In this document: piece after piece, positions 25,347 through 34,250 of the stretch
How positions within the stretch are numbered: position 1 is the first letter of the stretch
Layout of the letters: each line of letters opens with the position of its first letter
Assembly (NCBI GenBank): GCA_900551755.1
Contig: URXK01000007.1
Span: 13,056 to 77,055 of the forward strand
DNA from: an uncultured Eubacterium sp.
Lineage (GTDB): Bacteria; Bacillota; Clostridia; Lachnospirales; CAG-274
Reading direction: 5' to 3'
Length of the DNA: 64,000 nucleotides
Notes under the pieces: generated by a model
Told to the model about the DNA's origin: nothing
Databases searched by the model: none
What the model saw: only the letters and a program-made list of their open reading frames with translations
Position numbers and translations under genes: made by a program

Positions 25347-26519
25347 ATGAAAAAGTTAAATGGTACAGTCATTGTTACATATCGTTGCAATGCTCGTTGT
25401 AATATGTGTAATAGATATAAAGCACCTTCTAAGCCAGAGGAGGAAATTTCTATTGAGGCAATTAAAAAACTTCCACAAATGTATTTTACTAATATTACTG
25501 GTGGTGAGCCTTTTATAAGAACTGATTTAAAGGATATTGTAAGGGAGCTTTACAAAAAGTCTGATAGAATTGTTATATCTACAAATGGCTTTTTTACTGA
25601 CAGAATAGTAGACTTGTGTAAGGAATTTCCTAACATTGGCATAAGAATATCTATTGAAGGTCTTGAAGAAACTAACAACAAAATTAGAGGACTTGAAAAC
25701 GGCTTTAATAGAGGATACACTACACTTAAAAAACTTGTTGAAATGGGTATGAAAGATGTAGGCTTTGGTATGACTGTTCAAGATGCTAATGCTAAGGACT
25801 TAGTTGCTCTTTACAATCTTTCTGACCAAATGAATATGGAATTTGCTACAGCATCACTTCACAATTCTTTTTATTTTGTTGAGGCTAAGAATATTATTAA
25901 AGATAGAATGATGGTAGGACAGGCTTTTGAAGACTTAGTAAATGAACTTTTAAAGTCTAATTCGCCTAAAAAGTGGTTTAGAGCATATTTTAATCACGGA
26001 CTTATTAATTACATATTCGGTCAAAAAAGACTTTTGCCTTGTGATATGGCTTTTGACACATTTTTTGTTGACCCTTATGGTGATGTTATGCCTTGTAATG
26101 GTACAAAGGATAAGGAAGTTATGGGCAATATTAATCAGGTGTCAAATTGGGAAGAACTTTGGAATTCACAGCAGGCTGATGCTGTAAGAGCAAAGGTTCG
26201 TCATTGTGATAGAAATTGTTGGATGATTGGTTCTGTTTCTCCAGCTATGCACAAGTATATTTGGGTTCCTGTTATGTGGGTATTAAAGCATAAGTTCTTA
26301 AGATATTTCAAGACTAAGAAATATTCTATGTTTGAAAATAAAATTGTAAGAGATTATCGTGACGGTAAGGTTACAAAGGAAGAACTTGATAAATGTTCAA
26401 CTTGTGACTTTAAGGCTGTTATTAACGATGGCTTAAGTGATATTTCAAGAGAACAGCTTAAAAATAAAACTGGTGAAGAAATTGTAGATGCTGATATTGC
26501 AGAACAGATGAAAAAATAA
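25347..26519 (+). CDS. Radical SAM protein with SPASM-like C-terminal cysteines
   Basis: 390 residues. The radical SAM motif CNARCNMC is at about 14-21, followed by TNITGGEPFIRTDL and IVISTNGF, which bind SAM and the 4Fe-4S cluster. The C-terminal half holds further Cys groups (LPCDMAFDTFFVDPYGDVMPCNG, then HCDRNCW, then KCSTCDF), the pattern of a SPASM or twitch auxiliary cluster. SPASM proteins usually modify peptides or alcohol groups. Here it is buried in a polysaccharide cluster with no precursor peptide, so a sugar or acceptor may be its substrate. GGAG precedes ATG. Confidence 0.85.
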   Translation: MKKLNGTVIVTYRCNARCNMCNRYKAPSKPEEEISIEAIKKLPQMYFTNITGGEPFIRTDLKDIVRELYKKSDRIVISTNGFFTDRIVDLCKEFPNIGIRISIEGLEETNNKIRGLENGFNRGYTTLKKLVEMGMKDVGFGMTVQDANAKDLVALYNLSDQMNMEFATASLHNSFYFVEAKNIIKDRMMVGQAFEDLVNELLKSNSPKKWFRAYFNHGLINYIFGQKRLLPCDMAFDTFFVDPYGDVMPCNGTKDKEVMGNINQVSNWEELWNSQQADAVRAKVRHCDRNCWMIGSVSPAMHKYIWVPVMWVLKHKFLRYFKTKKYSMFENKIVRDYRDGKVTKEELDKCSTCDFKAVINDGLSDISREQLKNKTGEEIVDADIAEQMKK

Positions 26520-26532
26520 GGGTTGAATAGCT

Positions 26533-27612
26533 ATGAATATAATGTATCTTTTGTTTTCTTTTACTGTAGGTGGCATTGAAAGACTTATGGTTGATGTTGC
26601 TAATGGTATGAGCAAAAAACACAATGTAACAGTATGTATAATCAATGATTATTATTCTAATGAACTTGTTAATGAGCTTAATGATAATGTTAATGTTATA
26701 CTTATGAAACGCCCTGTAGGAAGTGGCAAGATTAAGTGTATGGTTGATATTTTAAAGGAAGTTAAAAAGGTTAAGCCTGATGTATTACATTGTCAGGGTA
26801 TGAATTGTATTCAAGCCTCAATTCTTGTTAAATTGTTTATGCCTAAGGTTAAGATTTATAACACTGTTCACGATGTTAATAATTATAAGAAATATAATAA
26901 ATTTCAGGTTGTTTTAGGCAATGTTATGTGCCGAAAAATAATAGCAATATCTAAGGCTGTAGAGCAAGAGATACTTGATAAGGCTGTACCTAAAAACAAG
27001 GTTGAAGTAGTTTTTAATGCAATAGATACAGATAAATTTAAGCCTAGCCTAATAAAAAAATTAGATAAAAATAATATAACTCTTGTAAATGTAGCTAGAG
27101 TTTATCCTGAAAAAAAGGGTCAGGATTTATTGATTAGGGCAGTTGCACAATTATATAAAAGAGGTTATAATATTAAATGTATATTTGCTGGAGAGCCTAT
27201 GAAAGGCAACATAAAATATATTGATGACCTTAAGTCTTTAGCTAAAGAACTAAGTGTTAGTGATAATGTTGAATTTTTAGGCAATGTTATGAATGTGCCA
27301 CAGGTTCTTGAAAACGCAGATTTATTTGTTTTGCCGTCAAGGTTTGAAGGCTTTGGCATTTCTATAATTGAGGCAATGGCTATGGGCAAACCTTGTGTTG
27401 TGTCTAATATAGAAGGACCTATGGAAATAATTTCTTCTGACAAATTGGGCTATACATTTAAAAATGGTGATTATGCAGATTTAACTAATAAAATTGAATT
27501 AGCTATAAATAATTATGATAGTTTTGATTGTGAATATATTAGAAACTATGTTGTAAGTAATTATAGTGTTATAAATATGATAGATAAACTTGAAAGAATA
27601 TATGGAGAATAA
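26533..27612 (+). CDS. Glycosyltransferase family 4
   Basis: 359 residues. N-terminal YLLFSFTVGGIERLMVDVANGM and NTVHDVNNY; C-terminal half with LVNVARVYPEKKGQDLLI, VEFLGNVMNVPQVLENAD and PSRFEGFGISIIEAMAMG, the nucleotide-sugar E-x7-E site. A cytosolic enzyme that extends the lipid-linked repeat unit; donor unknown. It is followed 8 bp later by a family 2 glycosyltransferase. Confidence 0.87.
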   Translation: MNIMYLLFSFTVGGIERLMVDVANGMSKKHNVTVCIINDYYSNELVNELNDNVNVILMKRPVGSGKIKCMVDILKEVKKVKPDVLHCQGMNCIQASILVKLFMPKVKIYNTVHDVNNYKKYNKFQVVLGNVMCRKIIAISKAVEQEILDKAVPKNKVEVVFNAIDTDKFKPSLIKKLDKNNITLVNVARVYPEKKGQDLLIRAVAQLYKRGYNIKCIFAGEPMKGNIKYIDDLKSLAKELSVSDNVEFLGNVMNVPQVLENADLFVLPSRFEGFGISIIEAMAMGKPCVVSNIEGPMEIISSDKLGYTFKNGDYADLTNKIELAINNYDSFDCEYIRNYVVSNYSVINMIDKLERIYGE

Positions 27613-27620
27613 TAAGTATT

Positions 27621-28496
27621 ATGAATATTGCAATAATTGTCCTTAATTATAAAAAATATATTGATACAATCATTTGTGTAGATAAACTTATATCAATAGG
27701 TGTTGAGGCTGAAATTGTAATTGTTGATAATGCTTCACCTAATGACTCATACACACTTTTAAAAGAAAAGTATGACAAAGTATCTAATGTAAGTGTTATT
27801 CTTTCTGATAAGAATGGTGGATATAGTGCAGGCAATAATTTTGGAGTAAAATATGCTTTGGATAATTTTAATCCAGATACTATTGCTATAATGAATCCGG
27901 ATATTATTATTCCTGACAAGTCTGTAATAACTAATCTTTATAATTTACTTAATAGCAATGATGAATATGGTGTTATTGGTGGTGTGCCTATTACTAATAA
28001 CAAATTTGATTTAAGTAAATGCTGTTGGAACATACCAAAGGGTATAGAAGTTGTAAAATCTCATTTCATAAAGAGTAATAGTGGTGGCAATGTTAAAAGT
28101 TGTAATTTTTTAGGTAACTCTTTAATACAAACAGAGTGTGTTGCTGGTTGCTTATTTATGATAAAATCCCACATATTTAAGAAAGTTGGATTTTTTGATG
28201 AAAATGTTTTTCTTTACAATGAAGAAAATATATTAGGAATTAATATTAAAAAATGTGGGTATAAAGAGGTAGTATCTTTAAATGATTTTTATTATCATAA
28301 TCACGACTATACAATAAATGAAACAACAACATTTTTAAATAAAGTTATGGCAACTAAAAATACATTTGAGTCAAGAAAATATATGTGTTCAAAATATTAT
28401 GATAAATGGCTATTGCCATTGTTGTATTTTGTTGAATTTTTAAATCGTGCTTATTTAGCTTGTTGTTTTATATGGAATAAATTTTTTAGGAGATAG
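27621..28496 (+). CDS. Glycosyltransferase family 2 (rhamnosyltransferase-like)
   Basis: 291 residues. N-terminal IAIIVLNYKKYIDTIICVDKL and EIVIVDNASPNDSYTLL, then NGGYSAGNNFGVKYAL and the DXD-like IMNPDIIIPD. These are features of the rhamnosyltransferase-like branch of GT2. The catalytic-base region is LYNEENILGINIKKCGYK. No large membrane domain is present. dTDP-rhamnose from the same cluster is a possible donor. It is 3 bp from the polymerase gene. Confidence 0.85.
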   Translation: MNIAIIVLNYKKYIDTIICVDKLISIGVEAEIVIVDNASPNDSYTLLKEKYDKVSNVSVILSDKNGGYSAGNNFGVKYALDNFNPDTIAIMNPDIIIPDKSVITNLYNLLNSNDEYGVIGGVPITNNKFDLSKCCWNIPKGIEVVKSHFIKSNSGGNVKSCNFLGNSLIQTECVAGCLFMIKSHIFKKVGFFDENVFLYNEENILGINIKKCGYKEVVSLNDFYYHNHDYTINETTTFLNKVMATKNTFESRKYMCSKYYDKWLLPLLYFVEFLNRAYLACCFIWNKFFRR

Positions 28497-28499
28497 AAG

Positions 28500-29780
28500 A
28501 TGGATAGGAAATTAAAGGTTACATTTTCTAATGCTAGTGTTATAGCATTTTTTTTGTTTTTAATTAAAAATTGTTTGTATTTGTTAGATACATCAGCAAT
28601 TAATATTATGGGTAAACTTAACTATGCCGACTTTTGGCTTGGCTTATTTATAATATATGCCGGATATATATTCTTTACATATACTGATACAAAAGAAGGA
28701 GAACCACTTTTTAAATATAACATTATAGCTGTTGTTGTTATATGTTTATTAGCATCTTTTCAAGCCCATAGACTATTTGGTCAGTCTATGTCTTGGGGTA
28801 TTAGACCACAACGATTTTTTATTGTTATTATATTGAGTTATTTTGCACTTAGAAAAATTTTTGTGGAAGAATTGCTAGATATTGATACTATGCAAAGGGT
28901 TATTATTAATTTTGCAATTATTGAAGCTGTTATGAGTATTATACAGCAGGTATTTTACAAGTACATTGTATTTATGCATTGTATGACTAACTATAGATAT
29001 GGTAGTATCCGTCTTTACTTGTCTGGTAGTGTTATTACTTTGGCTATGTTTTTTGCTTTAGAAAGATTAATTAACAAAATTGATATAGGCAAAAATGTGT
29101 TTATTATTTGTGCTGGTGTTGTGTATCTTCTTGTTGTGTCAAAGGGTAGACTTACAACTGTAGCTACAATTTCTGCTCTTGTAGGTGGTTTTATGCTTAT
29201 GAAGGGCGTTTCTGCTAGAAAGTTTTTATATGCCATTATACTTGTATTATGTTTGTTTGGCTTTTCAAGAACACAGATGTATAAAAACTTAACTGATGTT
29301 ATCCAAATTGAAAACGGTGAAATAACTGGTGATACAATGGATATACGAAATGATGGTAGAAATTATTATTTAAGTAAGGTAAGTGAAAATCCTATATTAG
29401 GTAAAGGTTATCCTAATGAGCTTAATAGGAGAGCTACTACAGCCTCTGGTTATTATGATAAATTAATGCTTAATGATAATGGTGTTTTTGGACTTTTGTA
29501 TGTCTATGGCTATTTAGGCATAGTTGTTTTTATGCTTTTGTTTATAAGGCTGGCTTGGCTAGGTTGGCAAATTTACAGACACTCAAATGTTTATTTTACA
29601 TTAATGTATTTAATATTAATTGCTATACAGGCTATTAATGTAGCCTCTTGGTACTGGCAGTATGATGGTGTTCTTATATTTGTACTTGTAATATGTATGA
29701 CAGAGGCAATATATATTAACACAGTTGAAAATGATGAACACAAACAAAGAAAACATTTTAGAATAGTGTTAAAAAGATAG
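28500..29780 (+). CDS. O-antigen/capsule polymerase (Wzy-like) membrane protein
   Basis: 426 residues with about eleven membrane helices and a large extracytoplasmic loop around 270-325 containing DIRNDGRNYYLSKVSENPILGKGYP. NPILGKG is reminiscent of the polymerase/ligase motif of the Wzy_C family. Such proteins link repeat units at the outer face of the membrane. Sequence conservation in this family is low, so the call rests on topology and location between glycosyltransferases and the decorating enzymes. Confidence 0.75.
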   Translation: MDRKLKVTFSNASVIAFFLFLIKNCLYLLDTSAINIMGKLNYADFWLGLFIIYAGYIFFTYTDTKEGEPLFKYNIIAVVVICLLASFQAHRLFGQSMSWGIRPQRFFIVIILSYFALRKIFVEELLDIDTMQRVIINFAIIEAVMSIIQQVFYKYIVFMHCMTNYRYGSIRLYLSGSVITLAMFFALERLINKIDIGKNVFIICAGVVYLLVVSKGRLTTVATISALVGGFMLMKGVSARKFLYAIILVLCLFGFSRTQMYKNLTDVIQIENGEITGDTMDIRNDGRNYYLSKVSENPILGKGYPNELNRRATTASGYYDKLMLNDNGVFGLLYVYGYLGIVVFMLLFIRLAWLGWQIYRHSNVYFTLMYLILIAIQAINVASWYWQYDGVLIFVLVICMTEAIYINTVENDEHKQRKHFRIVLKR

Positions 29781-29797
29781 TTGAAAGGACTTTATTT

Positions 29798-31003
29798 ATG
29801 AATATACTTGTAATTAATGCTCATTGGAATAATAGGGGAGATGAGTCTGCTATTAGAGCAATGACAGATAGACTTCTTGAAAGATACCCTGATAGCAAAA
29901 TTAAAATCCATTCAGACTTTAATTTTTTGCAGTTTCCTTTAAATGATAAGAGAATTGAAAATGCAGTTATTCCTTTTGGTTCAAGAAAAAATATTATTGA
30001 TATGTATACAACTTTTGTTACAAAAGGAAAGTTTGCATTAGTTAAAGAGTCTAAGGAGTTTTATAACTTAATAAAGTGGGCAGATATAGTTTTACACGCT
30101 CCAGGTGGACCAAGTTTGGGAGAAACTTATGCTCACGCAGAAAAGAGATACTGGTATAAATTTAAAATGATTAATATGCAAAAAAAGCCTTATTTCTTTT
30201 ATGCTCCATCAATGGGACCTTTTGTTGATGAAAAGAAAAATAAAATTAGAAAAAATATACTTGAAAATGCTAAGTTGATTATTACAAGAGAAGGTGTTTC
30301 TGGTAAGTATGCTAAGGGACTTGTGCCAAATAAAGAAGTATATACAACTATGGATTCAGCCTTTCAAGGAATAATTGATATTAAGGATAATGAAAATAAA
30401 CTTGCAAAATACAAGGAACTTAATGATTTTATAAATAAGTATGATAAAATTGTAGGTATTACAATAACTGATTTAAAGTGGCACCCTGTACATAGCAAAA
30501 AGCCTGAAATAGCTCAATCAATAAGAAATTCATTTAACACTATTATTGATTATTTAAAGGATAAGGGTTATGGCGTAGTATTTATACCTCAGCTTTTTGG
30601 TACAGCTAATGATAAGGATTTAATGGAGTCATTTGCGAAGGAAAATTGCTTTACTATGGACGATAACCACGATTGTTATTTTCAGCAGTATATTATAGGA
30701 AAATTACACGCTGTTATTGGCTTAAGGTATCATTCTAATATATTTTCAGCTAAAATGAAAACACCTTTTGTTTCTGTTTCTTATGAGCAAAAAATGAAGG
30801 GATTTATGGAGCAGAGTGGTTTAACTGACTTGTGTATAGATATAGAAAATTTATCTGAAAAGACTTTAATAGATAAATTTAATTATCTTGAAGATAATTA
30901 TGATAATATTAAGGAAAGACTTGAAGAAGCAAGTAGCAATGCTTTGAAAAAATCTCTAAAAACTACAGAGCTTATATGTGATTACATAGATAAAAATATG
31001 TGA
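29798..31003 (+). CDS. Polysaccharide pyruvyl transferase family protein
   Basis: 401 residues. ILVINAHWNNRGDESAIRAM, VLHAPGGPSLGETYAH, FFYAPSMGPF and the C-terminal RYHSNIFSAKMKTPFVSVSYEQKMKGFM match the CsaB/PssM-type family, which transfers pyruvate from phosphoenolpyruvate to a sugar as a ketal. It is followed 10 bp later by an FrhB-like gene, a recurrent partner. Pyruvylation adds negative charge to the polymer. Confidence 0.85.
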   Translation: MNILVINAHWNNRGDESAIRAMTDRLLERYPDSKIKIHSDFNFLQFPLNDKRIENAVIPFGSRKNIIDMYTTFVTKGKFALVKESKEFYNLIKWADIVLHAPGGPSLGETYAHAEKRYWYKFKMINMQKKPYFFYAPSMGPFVDEKKNKIRKNILENAKLIITREGVSGKYAKGLVPNKEVYTTMDSAFQGIIDIKDNENKLAKYKELNDFINKYDKIVGITITDLKWHPVHSKKPEIAQSIRNSFNTIIDYLKDKGYGVVFIPQLFGTANDKDLMESFAKENCFTMDDNHDCYFQQYIIGKLHAVIGLRYHSNIFSAKMKTPFVSVSYEQKMKGFMEQSGLTDLCIDIENLSEKTLIDKFNYLEDNYDNIKERLEEASSNALKKSLKTTELICDYIDKNM

Positions 31004-31013
31004 GGAAGATAAA

Positions 31014-32174
31014 ATGATTAACATTAAAGATAAAAGTCTTTGCAGTGGCTGTTTTGCTTGTTCATCAAAATGTCCTGTAAAAGCTATTAATATGGTTCAG
31101 GATAATGAAGGCTTTTACTATCCTAAGGTTAATGAGGATAAGTGTGTTAAGTGTGGCTTGTGTTTAAAAATTTGTCCTTATATAAATGAAGAAAAAAATA
31201 ATGAGGATAATTTAATTAATAGTAGTGTTCAAAAAACTTTTGCAGCTTACAATATTGCCGATGATATAAGAGAAATTAGCTCTAGTGGTGGTATATTTGC
31301 TGTATTGGCAGAGTATGTATTGGATAATAATGGCGTTGTTTTTGGAGCTGCCTTTGATAAAGATTATAATGTAGAGCATACATATATAAGTGAAAAAAGT
31401 GACTTAAACTTAATTATAGGTTCAAAATATACCCAAAGTAAAATTGGCAATACATACATTGAAGTTGAAAAATGTTTAAAAGAAAATAAGCAGGTACTTT
31501 TTGCAGGTATGGCTTGTCAAATAGAGGGGTTAAAGGCTTATTTAGGAAAATATTATAATAACTTAATTTGTGTTGACCTAATTTGTATGGGTGTGCCTTC
31601 TCCTATGGTTTGGCAAAAATATCTTAATTATAAATTTGCAAATAAAAAAATTAAATATATTAATTTTAAGGATAAAAGTATAGGTTGGAATTGTTTTTGT
31701 GTTAGAATTGACACAGACAATGAAACATTTAAGGAAGTTGGTAGAAAAAATCCTTTTATGCGTTGTATGTTTGAAGCATTGACATTACGCCCATCTTGTT
31801 ATAGCTGTCCTTACAAAAAGAAACATAGAGCAAGCGATATGACTCTTGCTGATTGTTGGGGTGCAGATAAACTAGTAAATAATGAAATGATAGATAACAA
31901 AGGACTTTCTACAATTGTTGTACATACAAACAAGGGATTGGAAATTTTAAACAATATAAAAAGTCAACTTGTAATAAAAGAAACTGATTTTGAAAAAGCT
32001 TTTGAAAACAATCAAAATATGTTTTCTTGTGTTAAAAAAAATAAGCTAAGAGGATTTTTTATGTGGGGGGTAACTAAAATTAACCCTAAGCTATTTATTG
32101 AAGTATTTGGTAGTAATATTTACTTTAAGTTAAGACGAAAGATTAATAGTATTTTAGAAAGGATTGGTATTTAG
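31014..32174 (+). CDS. F420 hydrogenase/dehydrogenase beta-subunit-like iron-sulfur protein
   Basis: 386 residues. Two ferredoxin-type 4Fe-4S motifs lie at the N-terminus (CSGCFACSSKCP about 10-21 and CVKCGLCLKICP about 43-54). They are followed by a FrhB-like domain with REISSSGGIFAVLAEYVL and MACQIEGLKAYL, and Cys groups RPSCYSCPYKKKHRASDMTLADCWG. FrhB-family proteins carry flavin and move electrons. Capsule clusters in Firmicutes and Bacteroidetes often have this gene beside a pyruvyl transferase, as here, but the reaction is not known to me. Confidence 0.82.
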   Translation: MINIKDKSLCSGCFACSSKCPVKAINMVQDNEGFYYPKVNEDKCVKCGLCLKICPYINEEKNNEDNLINSSVQKTFAAYNIADDIREISSSGGIFAVLAEYVLDNNGVVFGAAFDKDYNVEHTYISEKSDLNLIIGSKYTQSKIGNTYIEVEKCLKENKQVLFAGMACQIEGLKAYLGKYYNNLICVDLICMGVPSPMVWQKYLNYKFANKKIKYINFKDKSIGWNCFCVRIDTDNETFKEVGRKNPFMRCMFEALTLRPSCYSCPYKKKHRASDMTLADCWGADKLVNNEMIDNKGLSTIVVHTNKGLEILNNIKSQLVIKETDFEKAFENNQNMFSCVKKNKLRGFFMWGVTKINPKLFIEVFGSNIYFKLRRKINSILERIGI

Positions 32175-32175
32175 T

Positions 32176-33315
32176 ATGAAGGCTCTTATTATTGGGGGAA
32201 CAGGAATAATAAGCTCGGAGGTTTGCTATAGAGCCTTAGATAAGGGGTATGATGTTTATATTTTAAATCGTGGCAGAAATAAGCATATGATTGACAAAAG
32301 AGCTAATTTAATTGTTGCTGATGTTGTAAATAATAGTGTTGAAGATATTAGAGCTAAACTTGGCGACAATTATTTTGATGTTGTTGTTGACTTTCTTGTC
32401 CTTGAATGTAATGCATTAAAAAAGCATTTGGAATTTCTTAAAGATAAGTGTAAACAGTATATATTTATATCATCTGCTACAGCTTATAACAAGTCAAGTG
32501 AAGATGAAGTTATTACTGAAAATACACCAATAGGAAATCCTAAATGGGAATATGCCTATAACAAATATTTATGCGAAAAATATTTAGAGGAAAATATTGA
32601 TAAGTATAATATGGTTTATACTACAGTACGACCTTATGTTACTTATGGTAAAACTCGTGTGCCTTTTGCAATAATTCCTGGTGGAGCAAATTATACACTT
32701 ATAAACAGAATTGAAAATGGCAAGCCTGTTGTTTTGTGGGATAATGGTAAGGCAATATGTACCCTTACTCATACAAAGGATTTTGCCGTAGGTATGGTTG
32801 GACTTTGGGGAAATGATAAGGCTTATGGACAAGCCTTTCATATTACATCAGATTTTACTCAAAATTGGAAAGAAGTTTTAGATAAAATAATAAGTGCTGT
32901 TGGAGTTAATGCTCCCGTTATAAGTATGCCATCTACATATATTGCCGATAAATTGCCTGAATATTCTGGTGTTTTATTTGGCGATAAAGGAACTAATATG
33001 ATTTTTGACAATTCAAAGTTAAAAGAGGCTTGCCCTGAGTTTAAAAGTACAATTAAATTTGAAGACGGCATTAAAGATACAGTGGCTTATTTTAGAAGTG
33101 AGCCTGCTATAAGAAATATGGCTTATGGTTGGGACGCTAGAATGGATTGGCTTGTATCTCAATATGTTAAAGAAAATAAATTAGATAAAAAAATTCTCAA
33201 AAAGTGTAAATTAAGTGCATATAAAGAAAAACTTACACTTAAGCAAAAGTTTGCTTATATTTCTAACAGATATGCTGTTATAAGGAATGTGTTGGCAAAA
33301 TTAAAAAAGAATTAG
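32176..33315 (+). CDS. NAD-dependent epimerase/dehydratase family protein
   Basis: 379 residues from ATG 32176, one base after the stop of the FrhB-like gene; the in-frame GTG start 4 codons upstream overlaps that gene. Rossmann loop ALIIGGTGIISSEVCYRAL, then FISSATAYNKSS and a YAYNKYLCEKYL stretch containing the YxxxK catalytic pair. The GGTGxIS loop and VYTTVRPYVTYGKTR suggest an extended short-chain dehydrogenase that reduces or epimerises a nucleotide sugar. Substrate cannot be named. Confidence 0.8.
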   Translation: MKALIIGGTGIISSEVCYRALDKGYDVYILNRGRNKHMIDKRANLIVADVVNNSVEDIRAKLGDNYFDVVVDFLVLECNALKKHLEFLKDKCKQYIFISSATAYNKSSEDEVITENTPIGNPKWEYAYNKYLCEKYLEENIDKYNMVYTTVRPYVTYGKTRVPFAIIPGGANYTLINRIENGKPVVLWDNGKAICTLTHTKDFAVGMVGLWGNDKAYGQAFHITSDFTQNWKEVLDKIISAVGVNAPVISMPSTYIADKLPEYSGVLFGDKGTNMIFDNSKLKEACPEFKSTIKFEDGIKDTVAYFRSEPAIRNMAYGWDARMDWLVSQYVKENKLDKKILKKCKLSAYKEKLTLKQKFAYISNRYAVIRNVLAKLKKN

Positions 33316-33327
33316 GAGCTATTAAAT

Positions 33328-34215
33328 ATGATTTGGCTTTTATTATTTATTGTGGTTATTTATTTTGTGTTGGATTTATTATACAGAAGAACAAATCACT
33401 ATAAAAATTTGTTTGAAGATACTTTAAAGTTAAGAGAATATAAAAATATACCAATAGATTATATAAATATAGGTAGTACACAGGCTAGATATGCTTATGA
33501 CTTTGGAAACATAGGGCTTAATGTTGCTACAAATGAGCAATCTCTTGAATATAGCTTTATGTTATTAAAAAAATATGTTAAAAATCTTAAAAAGGGTGGC
33601 AATGTTATTATTACTATAGCTGATATGGATTTGCTTTTAACTGGTGGTTTGCAACAGAGAAAATATAAATATTGTGGTATATTGCCAGTTAAGGTTAAGG
33701 ATTTGTTTAAATATAAGTTTTTCCCTCTTTTGTTTAATATTAAAGCTATTAAATATATTTTAAAAGATGAAAAGCTATATAATAAATTTGATGTTAGTCA
33801 AAACTTGCTTTTAAATGATAGTCAAAGATATAATGACTGTCAAAGAAGAATTAAAAGATGGGAAAGTTATGGTGCATTTTATTCTAACGATGAAAAAAAG
33901 TTTGAATTAAAAAATAATAATTTAGAGTACAATATTAAAATTTTAAATAATATTATTGAATTTTGTCTTTTACATAATTATAATGTAGTAGTTATTACAC
34001 CACCAACTTCAAAGTATTTTAATGATTTTTTTGGTGATAGTTTTAAAGAAGTATTAAATAAGCCAATAGAAGATTTTGCTTATAATAATGTAAAGTATTT
34101 TGATTATTCTAGTGATGAAAGTATAAATAATGATGAAAACTTTCTAAATACTGCTTGTTTAAATCAAGCAGGTAGAACTAAGTTTACAGATATTGTAATT
34201 AAATCATTGCAATAA
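33328..34215 (+). CDS. Membrane-anchored SGNH/DltD-like protein, function unknown
   Basis: 295 residues. One N-terminal membrane helix (WLLLFIVVIYFVLDLLY) is followed by a soluble, probably extracytoplasmic domain. INIGSTQARYAYDF sits where SGNH/DltD-type hydrolases have the GxSx nucleophile block (here GST), and NYNVVVITPPTSKYF recalls the late strand of that fold. The C-terminal LNTACLNQAGRTKF lies where family members have a DxxH pair; the His and Asp are not evident. It may be an acyl-transfer accessory for the neighbouring acyltransferases. I could not match it firmly to a family. Confidence 0.55.
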   Translation: MIWLLLFIVVIYFVLDLLYRRTNHYKNLFEDTLKLREYKNIPIDYINIGSTQARYAYDFGNIGLNVATNEQSLEYSFMLLKKYVKNLKKGGNVIITIADMDLLLTGGLQQRKYKYCGILPVKVKDLFKYKFFPLLFNIKAIKYILKDEKLYNKFDVSQNLLLNDSQRYNDCQRRIKRWESYGAFYSNDEKKFELKNNNLEYNIKILNNIIEFCLLHNYNVVVITPPTSKYFNDFFGDSFKEVLNKPIEDFAYNNVKYFDYSSDESINNDENFLNTACLNQAGRTKFTDIVIKSLQ

Positions 34216-34250
34216 ATTTATTTTAAAAAATTGAAATGAGGTAATTTTTT

